A DNA stretch of 32,653 nucleotides from an uncultured Erysipelotrichaceae bacterium (GCA_944326795.1 CALVFJ010000019.1:1-32653), one strand, 5' to 3'. Positions 21,245 to 31,247 are shown, counted from the stretch's first letter. Program-made: numbers and translations. The notes: generated from the letters alone by a model not told the origin.

Positions 21245-23692
21245 ATGAAATATCGTTGGATGATTGATGGTCTTGATTGTGCTAACTGTGCTGCTAAAGT
21301 GGCAGATAGCGTCCGAAAGATTCCCCAAATAAATAATTGTGAGCTTGATTTTATGAGCAAGACCTTGGAGATCGAGTGCGAAGATATCGATGAAATTGCT
21401 CAGGAAATAGAAAAAGCCATCCATGATGTCGAACCAGATGTAATTATCACAAAGGTAAAAGATGAAAAATATCATTTTACTTTTGAAGGAATCGATTGTG
21501 GCCATTGTGCTTCTTTGATTGAGCAAAAGCTTAACAAGGCTGAGGGCATCAGTGAAGCTCAGATAGATTTTGTTCAGAAAAGCGGTTATATTTGTACGCA
21601 TGATCTAGAAGGAAGCTTAAAGCAAATGGACAAGATCTTTGCTAAAAAGGGCGGGACCTATGAACTAGTCGAACAAACGCAGGCATATCAACTAAAAGTT
21701 GCAGCAGATATCAGCAAAAGCGCAGCTTTACAAAAAATAGCACAATTGCCTGGCTTGGATAATTTGCATTATGAAGATCGTACCATTAGTTATGGATGCA
21801 GTCGTTTTGAACATTATAATTTGCATCAGCAGATCATAGAGATCTTAGAAAAAGATCATATTGCCTTGCAGCAAGCAGAACATAAAAAAGCTCAAGATGA
21901 AATAAAAAAGCAGATCATTAAGATCATCGTCGGAATCGTGATATTGTTGTTAAGCTTTATTTTTAAGCCTTTTCAGCCAGTTTTATTGATGGTTAGCTAT
22001 ATAATCTTAGGATATGATGTATTGCTTAAAGCTTTAAAGAATATCTTTAAAGGCAATCTATTTGATGAAAATTTTTTGATGAGCTTAGCTAGTGTGATGG
22101 CCATCATCTTACAAGAAAATCTTGAAGCATTAGCGGTCATGCTTTTGTATCAGATCGGTGAGGTTTTTCAAGATATGGCGGTTGCCAATTCGCGGAAATC
22201 GATCAGCGATCTGATGGATATCAAGGCCGATAGTGCGACGATCTTACATGATGGAAAAGAAATAACGATGTTTTGTGAAGATGTTAGGGTCAATGATATC
22301 ATTTTGGTTAAACCAGGACAAAAGGTTCCGTTGGATGGCAAGATCATTGCAGGAAGCAGTTCTTTGGATACGGCAAGCTTGACGGGCGAAGCAATGTATA
22401 AGGATGTTAGTGTTTCTGATGAGATCATTAGTGGTTGTGTAAATGTCAGCGGGGCATTAAAAGTGCAGGTAACCCATTCATTTGCGCAAAGCACGGTTAA
22501 TAAGATCTTAGATCTTGTTGAGCATGCAGGAACAGCCAAAGCCAAGACCGAACGTTTTATCACGCGGTTTGCTAAGGTATATACGCCTATCGTGGTCTTC
22601 ATGGCGTTGGGCATCGTGGTGGTGCTACCGCTGCTTAATATCATTTCATTGACCGATGCGATCCAAAGAGCTTGTGCCTTTTTGGTCATGTCATGTCCTT
22701 GTGCGTTGGTCATTAGCGTGCCATTAGGCTTTTTTAGCAGCATCGGAGGATTAAGCCGAAGGGGCATCTTGATCAAAGGTAGCAATATCCTTGAACAGTT
22801 AGCTAATCTGCAGGCAGTGGTATTTGACAAGACCGGAACGTTGACTAGTGGAAAGTTTTATGTTGCCAAAGTTATTGGGGATGAAAAAGGTGTGGAATTA
22901 GCTGCTTTGGTTGAAAGCTATAGCACGCATCCAATTGCCCAAAGCATCCTGACTTACTATGGTCAAGAAACAGATAAGCAAAAGTTAAACAATGTTGAGG
23001 AATTAGCTGGTGAAGGATTAACAGCACAAAGCATATATGGCAAGATCATCGTGGGCAATGAACGATTGATGCAACGCTTTGCTATAACTTATCCGTCTAT
23101 TGAAGATAGTGGAACGATCGTTTATGTAGGATGTGATGATAAATTTGTTTGTGCTTTGATCATAAAAGATCAATTAAAGGAAAATAGCCAACAGACGATA
23201 AAACAGCTCAAAGCTGCAAATATCTTAACGATGATGGTAAGTGGTGATGCTGATCGTAATGTTCAGGAGGTTGCTAAAGAATTAGGGATTGATAAAGCAA
23301 TCGGTCAATGCTTGCCAGCTGATAAAGCAACGATCGTAAAAAAGCTATGTGAAAATAAGATCACAGCATTTGTTGGTGATGGCATCAATGATGCGCCTGT
23401 GCTTGCTATTGCCAATGTTGGTTTTGCTATGGGCGCTCTTGGCAGTGATGCGGCGATTGAAGCTAGTGATGTGGTTATCATGGATGATGATATTAGTAAA
23501 GTGATCCTAGCTAGCCAAAAAGCTCGTAAATGTTTGTTTATCGCTAAGCAAAACATCATATTTGCGATCGGGATTAAGTTGTTTGTATTGTTATTAGGTT
23601 TATTTGGTATCGTAAATATGTGGTTAGCAATTTTTGCGGATGTTGGTGTTGCTATGATTTGTATCATAAATGCCACAAGATCTTATAGATAA
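21245..23692 (+). CDS. P1B-type heavy-metal ATPase, Zn/Cd/Pb (CadA/ZntA) type
   Basis: 815-aa membrane pump that expels soft divalent metals. The N-terminus has two metal-binding HMA domains with CxxC (DCANCA, Cys12/Cys15; DCGHCA, Cys85/Cys88), then a third HMA-like stretch (about 145-225) without the Cys pair. The membrane CPC motif is Cys484-Pro-Cys486. Asp528 in DKTGTLT is phosphorylated; HPIAQSI and GDGINDAPV complete the nucleotide and hinge sites. The last helices have a Lys and the DVG motif that mark the Zn/Cd class (P1B-2) rather than copper pumps. The ATG at 21245 follows GGAGGAA; longer in-frame versions would run through the promoter and operator and are rejected. Confidence 0.94.
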   Translation: MKYRWMIDGLDCANCAAKVADSVRKIPQINNCELDFMSKTLEIECEDIDEIAQEIEKAIHDVEPDVIITKVKDEKYHFTFEGIDCGHCASLIEQKLNKAEGISEAQIDFVQKSGYICTHDLEGSLKQMDKIFAKKGGTYELVEQTQAYQLKVAADISKSAALQKIAQLPGLDNLHYEDRTISYGCSRFEHYNLHQQIIEILEKDHIALQQAEHKKAQDEIKKQIIKIIVGIVILLLSFIFKPFQPVLLMVSYIILGYDVLLKALKNIFKGNLFDENFLMSLASVMAIILQENLEALAVMLLYQIGEVFQDMAVANSRKSISDLMDIKADSATILHDGKEITMFCEDVRVNDIILVKPGQKVPLDGKIIAGSSSLDTASLTGEAMYKDVSVSDEIISGCVNVSGALKVQVTHSFAQSTVNKILDLVEHAGTAKAKTERFITRFAKVYTPIVVFMALGIVVVLPLLNIISLTDAIQRACAFLVMSCPCALVISVPLGFFSSIGGLSRRGILIKGSNILEQLANLQAVVFDKTGTLTSGKFYVAKVIGDEKGVELAALVESYSTHPIAQSILTYYGQETDKQKLNNVEELAGEGLTAQSIYGKIIVGNERLMQRFAITYPSIEDSGTIVYVGCDDKFVCALIIKDQLKENSQQTIKQLKAANILTMMVSGDADRNVQEVAKELGIDKAIGQCLPADKATIVKKLCENKITAFVGDGINDAPVLAIANVGFAMGALGSDAAIEASDVVIMDDDISKVILASQKARKCLFIAKQNIIFAIGIKLFVLLLGLFGIVNMWLAIFADVGVAMICIINATRSYR

Positions 23693-23713
23693 GAGAATCA
23701 TTGATCCTCTTTT
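23691..23713 (+). terminator. Probable terminator of the metal ATPase gene
   Basis: AAGAG-A-ATC / GAT-C-CTCTT hairpin with an ATT loop and one internal mismatch, then TTTT. It overlaps the stop codon. The U-tract is short. Confidence 0.5.
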
Positions 23714-23751
23714 GCTTTATTTAACATCTTTAGTCAAAATTGATATCTTTA

Positions 23752-23889
23752 ATGCTTTGCTTGAGGTTCTAAATTAACGCTAAAATGTTGAAACTTTGTG
23801 TGGGTGATAAGTTTGATGGCGAAAAAAGCTTGTATTTTAGGCTGATATTGATCTTTGGTTAATAAAGATAATATGTAAGAAATAAGATT
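23752..23889 (-). pseudogene. Open minus-strand frame without a start, possible gene or repeat remnant
   Basis: The 248-bp gap between the ATPase and the carboxypeptidase has one feature on the minus strand: a 46-codon open frame ending at TAA (23749-23751). Its composition is protein-like (for example FFAIKLITHTKFQHFSVNLE). It has no ATG, GTG or TTG start and no ribosome site. It may be a decayed gene, a piece of a repeated element, or chance. I see no other gene in this gap. Confidence 0.25.
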
Positions 23890-23924
23890 TTATCTTAGCT
23901 TGAGTCGTAAAACGATGATTATTA

Positions 23925-23933
23925 TGCTAAAAT
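23925..23933 (+). promoter_or_regulatory. Extended -10 promoter placed 7 bp before a start codon
   Basis: TGCTAAAAT (TGn + TAAAAT). The predicted start of transcription is 23940-23941, at the ATG of the carboxypeptidase gene. Confidence 0.6.
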
Positions 23934-23940
23934 ATGTAGC

Positions 23941-25221
23941 ATGAAAAAAGTAATTATTATATTGATATGTATCTTGATGATCCTTAGCAGCTTTTTAATA
24001 GCAAAGGCGGAAGAAACATCTGAAGCTACTTCTGCACCGCCAACGGAAACAGCAGAAGCTTATTATGATTTTTTAGCGTTGGATGCTCCTAGTGCAGTTC
24101 TTATCGATGCTAAAAGTGGCATGATCTTATATGAAAAAAATGCTTATCAGACTCTTGAACCAGCGAGCATTACCAAGATCTTGACGGGGTATCTAGTTTG
24201 TGAAAACTTAGATCTAGATACGATGATAACCTGTACCGATACGGCCATATATGGCTTTGATCGCGACAGCAGCCATATCTTTTTAGATGTGGGCGAAGAA
24301 ATCAGCGTGCGTGATCTTTTGTATGCAACGTTATTGCAAAGCGCCAATGATGCAGCTTGTGTTTTAGCTGAGGCGGTGAGCGGTTCGATCGATGAATTTG
24401 TAAATTTGATGAATGCAACGATTGCTGATTGGGGCATCACGAATTCACATTTTGCTAATCCACATGGTCTGCCACAGGAAAATCATTATGTGACGGCGGC
24501 TGATATGGCCATGATCACCCGACAATGCATCAAAAATAAGACCTTTTTAGAAATTTTTGGCGCTCCCACCTATGAAGCTCAGCCCACCAATAAACAACCG
24601 GAGGTAAGATATTTTGCCAATGGCAACCAGATGCTGATTGCCGGTAAAAATTATTATGAGTATGCGGTTGGTGGGAAAACAGGATATACTGAAGCAGCAG
24701 GTTATACCATGGTAACTTATGCTCAAAAAAATAACATGGAACTTATTGCGGTCGTTCTAAAAGAAAGCAGCGGAGATTTGCGGTACAGCGATACCCGTAA
24801 GCTTTTGGACTATGGTTTTGATAATTATAAGACCGTTGTTCTTGGACAAGATAAGATCGGAACCAAAACCGTAGAGATCACTAAAAATGGGAAGCTATGG
24901 GCTACGGTCAATTTCAGTGTTGATGTAAATTTTAATGTCTTGCTGCCTTCAGATACCAGTGAAGAACTGTTAACTACGGAAATATCCGTAAAAGATGAAG
25001 ATGATCCGCAGACCATTCAGGCAGAAGTGATCTTAAAATTAGGTGAAGAAATCATTGGTAAGGTTCCAATGAACAAGGAAGTCATCGCTTATGATATCAG
25101 CTTTAATGCCACGACCATGCCGCTGATTACCCAGATATTTAACTTGATCTGTGTCGGTATCTTGCTGATGTTTATCTTAGGTCATCTGATATTTGCGATA
25201 AAAAAAGATGCGCATAAATAA
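23941..25221 (+). CDS. D-alanyl-D-alanine carboxypeptidase (PBP5/DacA-type, peptidase S11)
   Basis: Penicillin-binding enzyme that trims the terminal D-Ala of peptidoglycan stem peptides outside the membrane. It has a signal sequence at 1-22 and a Thr/Glu-rich linker. The three active-site motifs are SITK (Ser76, Lys79), SAN (134-136) and KTG (246-248). A beta-rich PBP5 C-terminal domain follows at about 285-385. Instead of an amphipathic anchor it ends in a true hydrophobic helix (about residues 396-420) and a KKDAHK tail. 426 aa is normal. No ribosome site precedes the ATG and the -10 box is only 7 bp away, so the mRNA may be leaderless. Confidence 0.94.
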   Translation: MKKVIIILICILMILSSFLIAKAEETSEATSAPPTETAEAYYDFLALDAPSAVLIDAKSGMILYEKNAYQTLEPASITKILTGYLVCENLDLDTMITCTDTAIYGFDRDSSHIFLDVGEEISVRDLLYATLLQSANDAACVLAEAVSGSIDEFVNLMNATIADWGITNSHFANPHGLPQENHYVTAADMAMITRQCIKNKTFLEIFGAPTYEAQPTNKQPEVRYFANGNQMLIAGKNYYEYAVGGKTGYTEAAGYTMVTYAQKNNMELIAVVLKESSGDLRYSDTRKLLDYGFDNYKTVVLGQDKIGTKTVEITKNGKLWATVNFSVDVNFNVLLPSDTSEELLTTEISVKDEDDPQTIQAEVILKLGEEIIGKVPMNKEVIAYDISFNATTMPLITQIFNLICVGILLMFILGHLIFAIKKDAHK

Positions 25222-25229
25222 AAGTTTGA

Positions 25230-25235
25230 TTATAA
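25230..25235 (+). promoter_or_regulatory. Likely -10 box of the flavodiiron gene
   Basis: TATAAT 9 bp after the preceding stop codon, with a start predicted near 25242 and AGAGGGA before the ATG at 25261. No good -35 is visible. Confidence 0.45.
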
Positions 25236-25260
25236 TAGTTTGGAAAAGAGGGAAACTAAA

Positions 25261-26457
25261 ATGAACTGTTTAAATTTAACTAATGATTTTAGTTGGCTGG
25301 GCATCATCGATGAGCAGCTACGGGTATTTGATATCATCATGGAAACCAAATATGGGACCACATATAACGCATATTGTTTGAAGACCGAGGAAGGGCTAGT
25401 ATTATTTGAAAGCGTAAAAGAAAAATTTTTTGATGAATTCATTGCCAAGATCACGGAAATGGGCAAGGCTGAAGATATTGCTTATATCGTGGTCGATCAT
25501 ACCGAACCTGATCATTCGGGTTCTATCGAGCGCTTGCTTGATCTAAATCCTAACATCAAGATAATTTCAAGCATGATTGCCCAAAGATATTTGCGTGAGA
25601 TCGTTAATCGCGATTTTACGGGGATTGTTGTCAAAGATGGCGAAACGATGAAGATCGGACAATATACCTTGCGTTTCATCAGCGTACCTAATTTGCATTG
25701 GCCTGATACGATGTATACCTATATCGAAGAATTAAATATCTTGGTTAGTTGTGATTCTTTTGGCGCTCATTATGCTTTTGACAAGGTCTTGCTTTCAAAG
25801 GTAACAGATGTTGACGCTTATGAAGAGGCTTTTGATTATTATACGACGATGATCATGGGACCATTTAAACCATTTGTTTTAAAAGCTATGGAAAAATTGC
25901 AGCCTTTGCGTGATGAACTGAAGCTGATAGCTCCAGGACATGGGCCTATCATCGATAAAGATTGCGCGGCTTATATCGATCGTTATATCGAATTTGCGAC
26001 ACCTAAGGCAAAAGATCATAAATTGGTCGTGATTCCGTTTGTATCAGCCTATGGCTATACGAAAATGATGGCTCAAAAGATCCAAGAAGTATTGCAAAAA
26101 CGCGATATCAAGTGTGAGATCTATGATCTGGTCGAATGTGATAATGCGATGGTCATATCGCGAATGATCGTAGCAGATGGCATCATGTATGGTTGTCCAA
26201 CCTTGCTAAACGATGCCTTACCGCCAATCTATAACGTGATGAATGGCATCATCGCCGGTTATCATGGTCAAAAGTTGGTTTCAGCTTTTGGCAGTTATGG
26301 CTGGAGCGGAGAAGCTGTAGGCAATATCTTAGCAAGATTAAAACAGCAGCGCATGAAGATCGCCGATGAAGGATTGAAGATCTGCTTCAAACCAAATGAA
26401 GATAAGATGCAGCAAGTTGAAAGGTATGCCGAAAACTTTGCTGATCAGCTAAGGTGA
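25261..26457 (+). CDS. Flavodiiron protein (A-type flavoprotein, FprA family)
   Basis: Cytosolic enzyme that reduces O2 to water, or NO to N2O, protecting anaerobes. The N-terminal metallo-beta-lactamase-like domain has the complete di-iron ligand set: His80, Glu82, Asp84, His85 (HTEPDHSGS), His146 (LHWPD), Asp165 (SCDSFG) and His227 (GHGPI). The C-terminal part (about 255-395) is a flavodoxin domain (VIPFVSAYGYTKMMAQKI; SAFGSYGWSGEAV). 398 aa is the usual length for the two-domain class A enzyme, which needs a separate rubredoxin or NADH reductase; none is encoded here. The ATG at 25261 is preferred over a TTG at 25240, which lies only 4 bp after the -10 box, ahead of the predicted transcription start. 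Confidence 0.95.
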   Translation: MNCLNLTNDFSWLGIIDEQLRVFDIIMETKYGTTYNAYCLKTEEGLVLFESVKEKFFDEFIAKITEMGKAEDIAYIVVDHTEPDHSGSIERLLDLNPNIKIISSMIAQRYLREIVNRDFTGIVVKDGETMKIGQYTLRFISVPNLHWPDTMYTYIEELNILVSCDSFGAHYAFDKVLLSKVTDVDAYEEAFDYYTTMIMGPFKPFVLKAMEKLQPLRDELKLIAPGHGPIIDKDCAAYIDRYIEFATPKAKDHKLVVIPFVSAYGYTKMMAQKIQEVLQKRDIKCEIYDLVECDNAMVISRMIVADGIMYGCPTLLNDALPPIYNVMNGIIAGYHGQKLVSAFGSYGWSGEAVGNILARLKQQRMKIADEGLKICFKPNEDKMQQVERYAENFADQLR

Positions 26458-26461
26458 AATA

Positions 26462-26782
26462 ATGAAGAGCTTAGTAGTTAATTTTTTGGCACTTTTTTTG
26501 ATCAATCAATTGTTTTCATGGGTAATGATCGATTCTTATGTAACGATCTTGGTCATGGCCTTGGTGCTGACGATCTTGAATGCAACGGTCAAACCAGTAC
26601 TTAAATTCTTATGTTTTCCTGTTACTTTTTTGACCTTTGGGCTGTTTTCGTTGGTGATAAATGCTATCGTTTTGCAGCTTACCTTTATGTTTGTTGATGG
26701 TGCTTATATTACTTCGTTTGGCGCTACGATCCTTGCGGGGATCATCGTTAGCATTGCCAATAGCGTGTTAAATGAAAAATAA
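26462..26782 (+). CDS. Small membrane protein, phage-holin-4_2/YvlD family
   Basis: 106 aa, about four membrane helices. Family features are the start VVNFLALFLINQLF and the conserved LTILNATVKPVLKFLCFPVTFLTFGLFSLVINAI segment. Despite the family name, chromosomal members are widespread and not phage lysis genes; their role is unknown. AAGGTGA precedes the ATG, and it lies 4 nt after the flavodiiron gene, so they form an operon. No terminator is seen after it. Confidence 0.88.
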   Translation: MKSLVVNFLALFLINQLFSWVMIDSYVTILVMALVLTILNATVKPVLKFLCFPVTFLTFGLFSLVINAIVLQLTFMFVDGAYITSFGATILAGIIVSIANSVLNEK

Positions 26783-26803
26783 GCTGATGTTTGTAAAAAA
26801 GCA

Positions 26804-26833
26804 TTGACAGCCATCTTGATAATATGATAAATT
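26804..26833 (+). promoter_or_regulatory. Promoter of the str (rpsL-rpsG-fusA) operon
   Basis: Consensus TTGACA at 26804-26809. The -10 is ambiguous between GATAAA (26826-26831, spacer 16) and TAAATT (26828-26833, spacer 18). The leader to rpsL is about 100 nt. Confidence 0.65.
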
Positions 26834-26854
26834 ATTATGGCTTAGTGAAATTAG

Positions 26855-26912
26855 AGCTTTCTTAATAGAAAGCTTTATATTATACTAGTGTTTGGCACAC
26901 TTGGTAGTGTGT
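26855..26912 (+). promoter_or_regulatory. Two hairpins in the rpsL leader
   Basis: Hairpin 1 is AGCTTTC / GAAAGCT (26855-26861, 26868-26874) followed by an AU-rich stretch. Hairpin 2 is GCACACT / AGTGTGT (26895-26901, 26906-26912) with a TGGT loop. They sit in an otherwise gene-free leader and could take part in ribosomal-protein feedback or attenuation. No known leader class was recognised. Confidence 0.4.
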
Positions 26913-26942
26913 GCATGTATTAAGGCGAAAGGAGATTATGAA

Positions 26943-27362
26943 ATGCCAACAATAAATCAATTGGTGCGCAAAGGTCGTACTAACAAAGTATGGAAATCAA
27001 AATCACCTGCTTTAAATAGAGGTTTCAACTCATTACGTAGCAAACCAACTAATTTAAGCAGTCCACAAAAAAGAGGCGTTTGTACCCGTGTAGGTACCAT
27101 GACCCCTAAAAAACCTAACTCTGCATTAAGAAAATATGCCCGTGTTAGATTGTCAAATGGAATGGAAGTTACCGCTTATATCCCAGGTATTGGTCATAAC
27201 TTGCAAGAACATAGTGTTGTTATGATCCGTGGTGGACGTGTTAAGGACCTTCCAGGTGTTCGTTACCACATCTTAAGAGGTACATTAGACTGTGCTGGTG
27301 TTAATGATCGTAAGCAATCTAGATCATTATACGGTGCTAAAAGGCCAAAAGGCGGTAAATAG
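26943..27362 (+). CDS. rpsL: 30S ribosomal protein S12
   Basis: Decoding-centre protein of the small ribosomal subunit, 139 aa. The start [12 protein letters not shown] and the blocks [11 protein letters not shown] and [13 protein letters not shown] are universal; the Lys residues whose change gives streptomycin resistance are wild type. The ATG at 26943 is chosen because AAAGGAG ends 8 nt upstream. A longer in-frame start at 26892 would add residues not found in S12, and an ATG at 26938 opens only a five-codon frame. Confidence 0.98.
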   Translation: MPTINQLVRKGRTNKVWKSKSPALNRGFNSLRSKPTNLSSPQKRGVCTRVGTMTPKKPNSALRKYARVRLSNGMEVTAYIPGIGHNLQEHSVVMIRGGRVKDLPGVRYHILRGTLDCAGVNDRKQSRSLYGAKRPKGGK

Positions 27363-27367
27363 GATAG

Positions 27368-27850
<483 letters not shown>

Positions 27851-27865
27851 TAGAAGGGGAGATAT

Positions 27866-29941
27866 ATGGCAAGAGAGTTTGATTTATTTCACACTCGTAA
27901 TATAGGAATCATGGCTCACATCGATGCTGGTAAGACCACAACGACAGAGCGTATCCTTTATTACACTGGTAAGACCCATAAGATTGGGGAAACGCATGAT
28001 GGTGCCAGCCAGATGGACTGGATGGCTCAAGAGCAAGAACGTGGTATCACTATCACTTCTGCTGCTACTACCGCAACCTGGAAGGGATACCGTGTAAATA
28101 TCATCGATACACCAGGGCACGTAGACTTCACGGTTGAAGTTGAGCGTTCATTGCGTGTATTGGATGGTGCGGTAACAGTTTTGGATGCTAAAGCAGGTGT
28201 AGAACCTCAAACTGAAACTGTATGGCGTCAGGCTACTACTTATAAAGTTCCTCGTATCGTTTTCTGTAATAAGATGGACGCTACAGGTGCTGATTTCATG
28301 ATGAGCGTAAATTCGATTGGTCATCGTTTAGGAGCTAAAGCTGCAGCTATTCAATATCCAATCGGAGTTGAAAATACTTTCCGCGGTATCATCGATATCA
28401 TCAAACGTGAACAACATATGTATAAGGATGATCTAGGTAAGGATGTTACAACTGAACCTATTAGTCCTGAATTTGTTGAAGAAGTTGAAGCATTGAGAAC
28501 TAAATTAGTTGAAATGGTTGCTGATTATGATGATGATCTAATGATGAAGGTACTTGAAGGTGAAGAACCAACGGTTGAAGAAATCAAGGCTGCGATCCGT
28601 AAAGGTGTTTGTGCTTCAGAATTCTTCCCTGTATTGTGTGGTTCAGCATATAAGAACAAAGGTGTCCAATTAATGTTGGATGCAGTTATCGATTATCTGC
28701 CATCACCATTAGATGTACCTGCAATCATGGGACATTTAGAAGATGGTACGGAAGAAGCTAGACACGCCGATGATTCTGAACCATTTTCAGCATTAGCATT
28801 TAAAGTAATGACGGACCCATTTGTTGGTAAGTTGACATATTTCCGTGTATATTCTGGTACTGCTACATCAGGAAGCTACGTCTTAAATGCAACTAAGAAC
28901 ATTCGTGAAAGATTTGGACGTTTGGTACAGATGCACGCAAACCATCGTGCAGAGATCACTGAAGTATATTCAGGTGATATCGCTGCGGCTGTAGGTTTGA
29001 AAGGAACAACGACCGGAGATACATTGTGTGATGAAAAAGCACCAATTATCCTAGAATCAATGGTATTCCCTGAACCAGTTATCCAGATGTCAGTTGAGCC
29101 AAAAACCAAAGCAGATAGTGATAAGATGGGCTTAGCTTTAGCAAAATTAGCTGAAGAAGACCCAACTTTCAAGACATATACCGATGAAGAAACAGGACAA
29201 ACCATCATTGCTGGTATGGGTGAGCTTCACCTTGATATCATCATCGATAGATTACGCCGTGAATTTAAAGTTGAAGCTAACGTAGGTGCTCCACAAGTTG
29301 CTTATCGTGAAACGATCAGACAAGCAGCTGAATGTGAAGGTAAATTCGTTAGACAATCAGGTGGTCGTGGTCAATATGGTCACGTTTGGATCAAGTTTGA
29401 ACCAAATGAAGAAGGAAAAGGTTTCGAATTCGTTGATGCGATCGTTGGAGGAACCGTACCTAGAGAATATATCAAACCTACTCAAGATGGTTTGGAAGCT
29501 GCATTGAACAATGGTTTGGTATGCGGATATCCAGTAGTTGATATCAAAGCTACATTATTTGATGGATCTTACCATGATGTAGACTCATCAGAAATGGCTT
29601 ATAAAGTAGCTGCTAGCTTAGCATTAAAAGAAGCTGCTAAAAAATGTAAGCCAGTATTGTTAGAACCAATCATGGCAGTTGATGTTACAGCGCCAAGTGA
29701 ATATTTAGGATCAGTTATGGGTGATATCACCAAACGCCGTGGACAGATCCGTGAACAAGAAGAAGTTGGAAATGCGATCAAGGTTAAAGCCTTCGTTCCA
29801 TTATCAGAAATGTTCGGCTATTCTACGGACCTAAGATCTTTCACTCAAGGTCGTGGTAACTATGTAATGCAGATGGATCATTATTCAGAAGTTCCTAAGA
29901 GCATTGCTGAAGAAATTGCAAAGAAAAATACTAAAGAATAA
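27866..29941 (+). CDS. fusA: Elongation factor G
   Basis: Translocation GTPase, 691 aa. G-domain motifs are [19 protein letters not shown] (from about residue 17), the [11 protein letters not shown] switch, DTPGHVDF and NKMD. The domain III-V blocks [14 protein letters not shown] and [12 protein letters not shown] are also present. It is 15 nt after rpsG, with GAAGGGGAG as ribosome site. The complete motifs and length point to the canonical EF-G rather than the EF-G2 or tetracycline-resistance branches. No terminator follows before tuf. Confidence 0.98.
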   Translation: MAREFDLFHTRNIGIMAHIDAGKTTTTERILYYTGKTHKIGETHDGASQMDWMAQEQERGITITSAATTATWKGYRVNIIDTPGHVDFTVEVERSLRVLDGAVTVLDAKAGVEPQTETVWRQATTYKVPRIVFCNKMDATGADFMMSVNSIGHRLGAKAAAIQYPIGVENTFRGIIDIIKREQHMYKDDLGKDVTTEPISPEFVEEVEALRTKLVEMVADYDDDLMMKVLEGEEPTVEEIKAAIRKGVCASEFFPVLCGSAYKNKGVQLMLDAVIDYLPSPLDVPAIMGHLEDGTEEARHADDSEPFSALAFKVMTDPFVGKLTYFRVYSGTATSGSYVLNATKNIRERFGRLVQMHANHRAEITEVYSGDIAAAVGLKGTTTGDTLCDEKAPIILESMVFPEPVIQMSVEPKTKADSDKMGLALAKLAEEDPTFKTYTDEETGQTIIAGMGELHLDIIIDRLRREFKVEANVGAPQVAYRETIRQAAECEGKFVRQSGGRGQYGHVWIKFEPNEEGKGFEFVDAIVGGTVPREYIKPTQDGLEAALNNGLVCGYPVVDIKATLFDGSYHDVDSSEMAYKVAASLALKEAAKKCKPVLLEPIMAVDVTAPSEYLGSVMGDITKRRGQIREQEEVGNAIKVKAFVPLSEMFGYSTDLRSFTQGRGNYVMQMDHYSEVPKSIAEEIAKKNTKE

Positions 29942-29943
29942 TG

Positions 29944-29972
29944 TTGCATTATCTTTGTGTTTAGCTTAAAAT
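29944..29972 (+). promoter_or_regulatory. Probable separate promoter of tuf
   Basis: TTGCAT (29944-29949), 17-bp spacer, TAAAAT (29967-29972), in the 67-bp gap between fusA and tuf. It would give tuf extra transcription beyond read-through from the str operon. Confidence 0.55.
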
Positions 29973-30008
29973 GATTATGGAAAAATAAAAATAGGAGGAA
30001 TTTGCAAA

Positions 30009-31193
30009 ATGGCAAAGGAAAAATTTGACAGATCGTTAGAGCATGTTAATATTGGTACAATCGGACACGTTGACCATGGTAAAACAACTTTAACAGCTGC
30101 TATCACAAATCACTTAGCAAAATCTGGTTTGGCAGAAGCTAAAGCTTACGACCAAATCGATGGTGCTCCAGAAGAAAAAGAACGTGGTATTACAATCAAT
30201 ACTGCTCACGTTGAGTACAAAACTGGCAAACGTCACTATGCACACGTTGACTGCCCAGGACATGCTGACTATATCAAGAACATGATTACTGGTGCTGCTC
30301 AGATGGATGGTGCTATCCTAGTAGTTGCTGCTACTGATGGACCAATGCCTCAAACTCGTGAACACATCTTGCTTGCTCGTCAAGTTGGTGTTCCTAAGAT
30401 GGTTGTATTCTTAAATAAATGCGACATGGTTGATGATGAAGAATTGATCGACCTAGTTGAAATGGAAGTTCGTGAATTGTTGAATGAATATGGATTCGAC
30501 GGCGATGATACTCCAATTATCCGTGGTTCTGCATTAAAAGCATTAGAAGGCGATCCTGCTTGGGAATCTAAGATTGATGAATTAATGGATGCTGTTGATA
30601 CTTGGATCCCAACTCCTACTCATGAATTAGATAAACCATTCTTAATGGCTGTAGAAGACGTATTTACGATTACTGGTCGTGGTACAGTTGCTACAGGACG
30701 TGTAGAGCGTGGTCAATTAAAATTAAATGAAGAAGTTGAAATCGTTGGTATCCGTCCAACTAAGAAAACAGTTGTTACTGGTATCGAAATGTTCCGTAAG
30801 TTATTAGACTTCGCTGTAGCTGGAGATAACATCGGTGCATTATTGCGTGGTGTTAACCGTGATGAAGTTGAACGTGGACAAGTATTAGCTAAACCTGGTA
30901 CAGTTACTCCTCATACAAACTTCAAAGCACAAGTTTACGTTTTAACTAAAGAAGAAGGTGGACGTCATACTCCATTCGTAAGTAACTATCGTCCTCAATT
31001 CTACTTCCGTACTACAGACGTAACTGGTGTTATCACATTACCTGAAGGAACTGACATGGTAATGCCTGGTGATAACGTTGAAATGACCGTTGAATTGATC
31101 TGCCCAATCGCTATCGAACAAGGTACTAAGTTCTCTATCCGTGAAGGTGGTAGAACTGTAGGTTCTGGTAACATTACTGAAATTATTAAATAG
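30009..31193 (+). CDS. tuf: Elongation factor Tu
   Basis: GTPase that delivers aminoacyl-tRNA to the ribosome, 394 aa. Motifs are [14 protein letters not shown] (from about residue 19), [20 protein letters not shown] and NKCD. Domains 2 and 3 are complete, ending in [18 protein letters not shown] lies upstream. Codon choice is strongly biased, as in gap. It ends at a strong terminator, and no S10-type genes follow as they do in some genomes. Confidence 0.98.
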   Translation: MAKEKFDRSLEHVNIGTIGHVDHGKTTLTAAITNHLAKSGLAEAKAYDQIDGAPEEKERGITINTAHVEYKTGKRHYAHVDCPGHADYIKNMITGAAQMDGAILVVAATDGPMPQTREHILLARQVGVPKMVVFLNKCDMVDDEELIDLVEMEVRELLNEYGFDGDDTPIIRGSALKALEGDPAWESKIDELMDAVDTWIPTPTHELDKPFLMAVEDVFTITGRGTVATGRVERGQLKLNEEVEIVGIRPTKKTVVTGIEMFRKLLDFAVAGDNIGALLRGVNRDEVERGQVLAKPGTVTPHTNFKAQVYVLTKEEGGRHTPFVSNYRPQFYFRTTDVTGVITLPEGTDMVMPGDNVEMTVELICPIAIEQGTKFSIREGGRTVGSGNITEIIK

Positions 31194-31200
31194 TTTCGTT

Positions 31201-31228
31201 AAGAAGGCTTTTTAAGCCTTCTTTTTTT
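31201..31228 (+). terminator. Intrinsic terminator of tuf
   Basis: 10-bp perfect stem AAGAAGGCTT / AAGCCTTCTT (31201-31210, 31214-31223) with TTT loop, then a run of T. Confidence 0.92.
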
Positions 31229-31247
31229 TATGACGAAACACCAAAAT

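Noticed and set aside
22168..22830. 220-aa frame on the minus strand inside the metal ATPase gene
   Set aside because: Shadow of a gene whose motifs are fully confirmed on the + strand; no ribosome site, and a composition typical of antisense frames.
26462..26782. Holin-family gene as a sign of a prophage
   Set aside because: No other phage genes, integrase or att repeats are nearby. This family is common in chromosomes and here is in an operon with the flavodiiron gene.
26892..26942. Upstream extension of rpsL to an in-frame start at 26892
   Set aside because: It would add 17 residues absent from S12 and run through a leader hairpin; the ATG at 26943 has the ribosome site.
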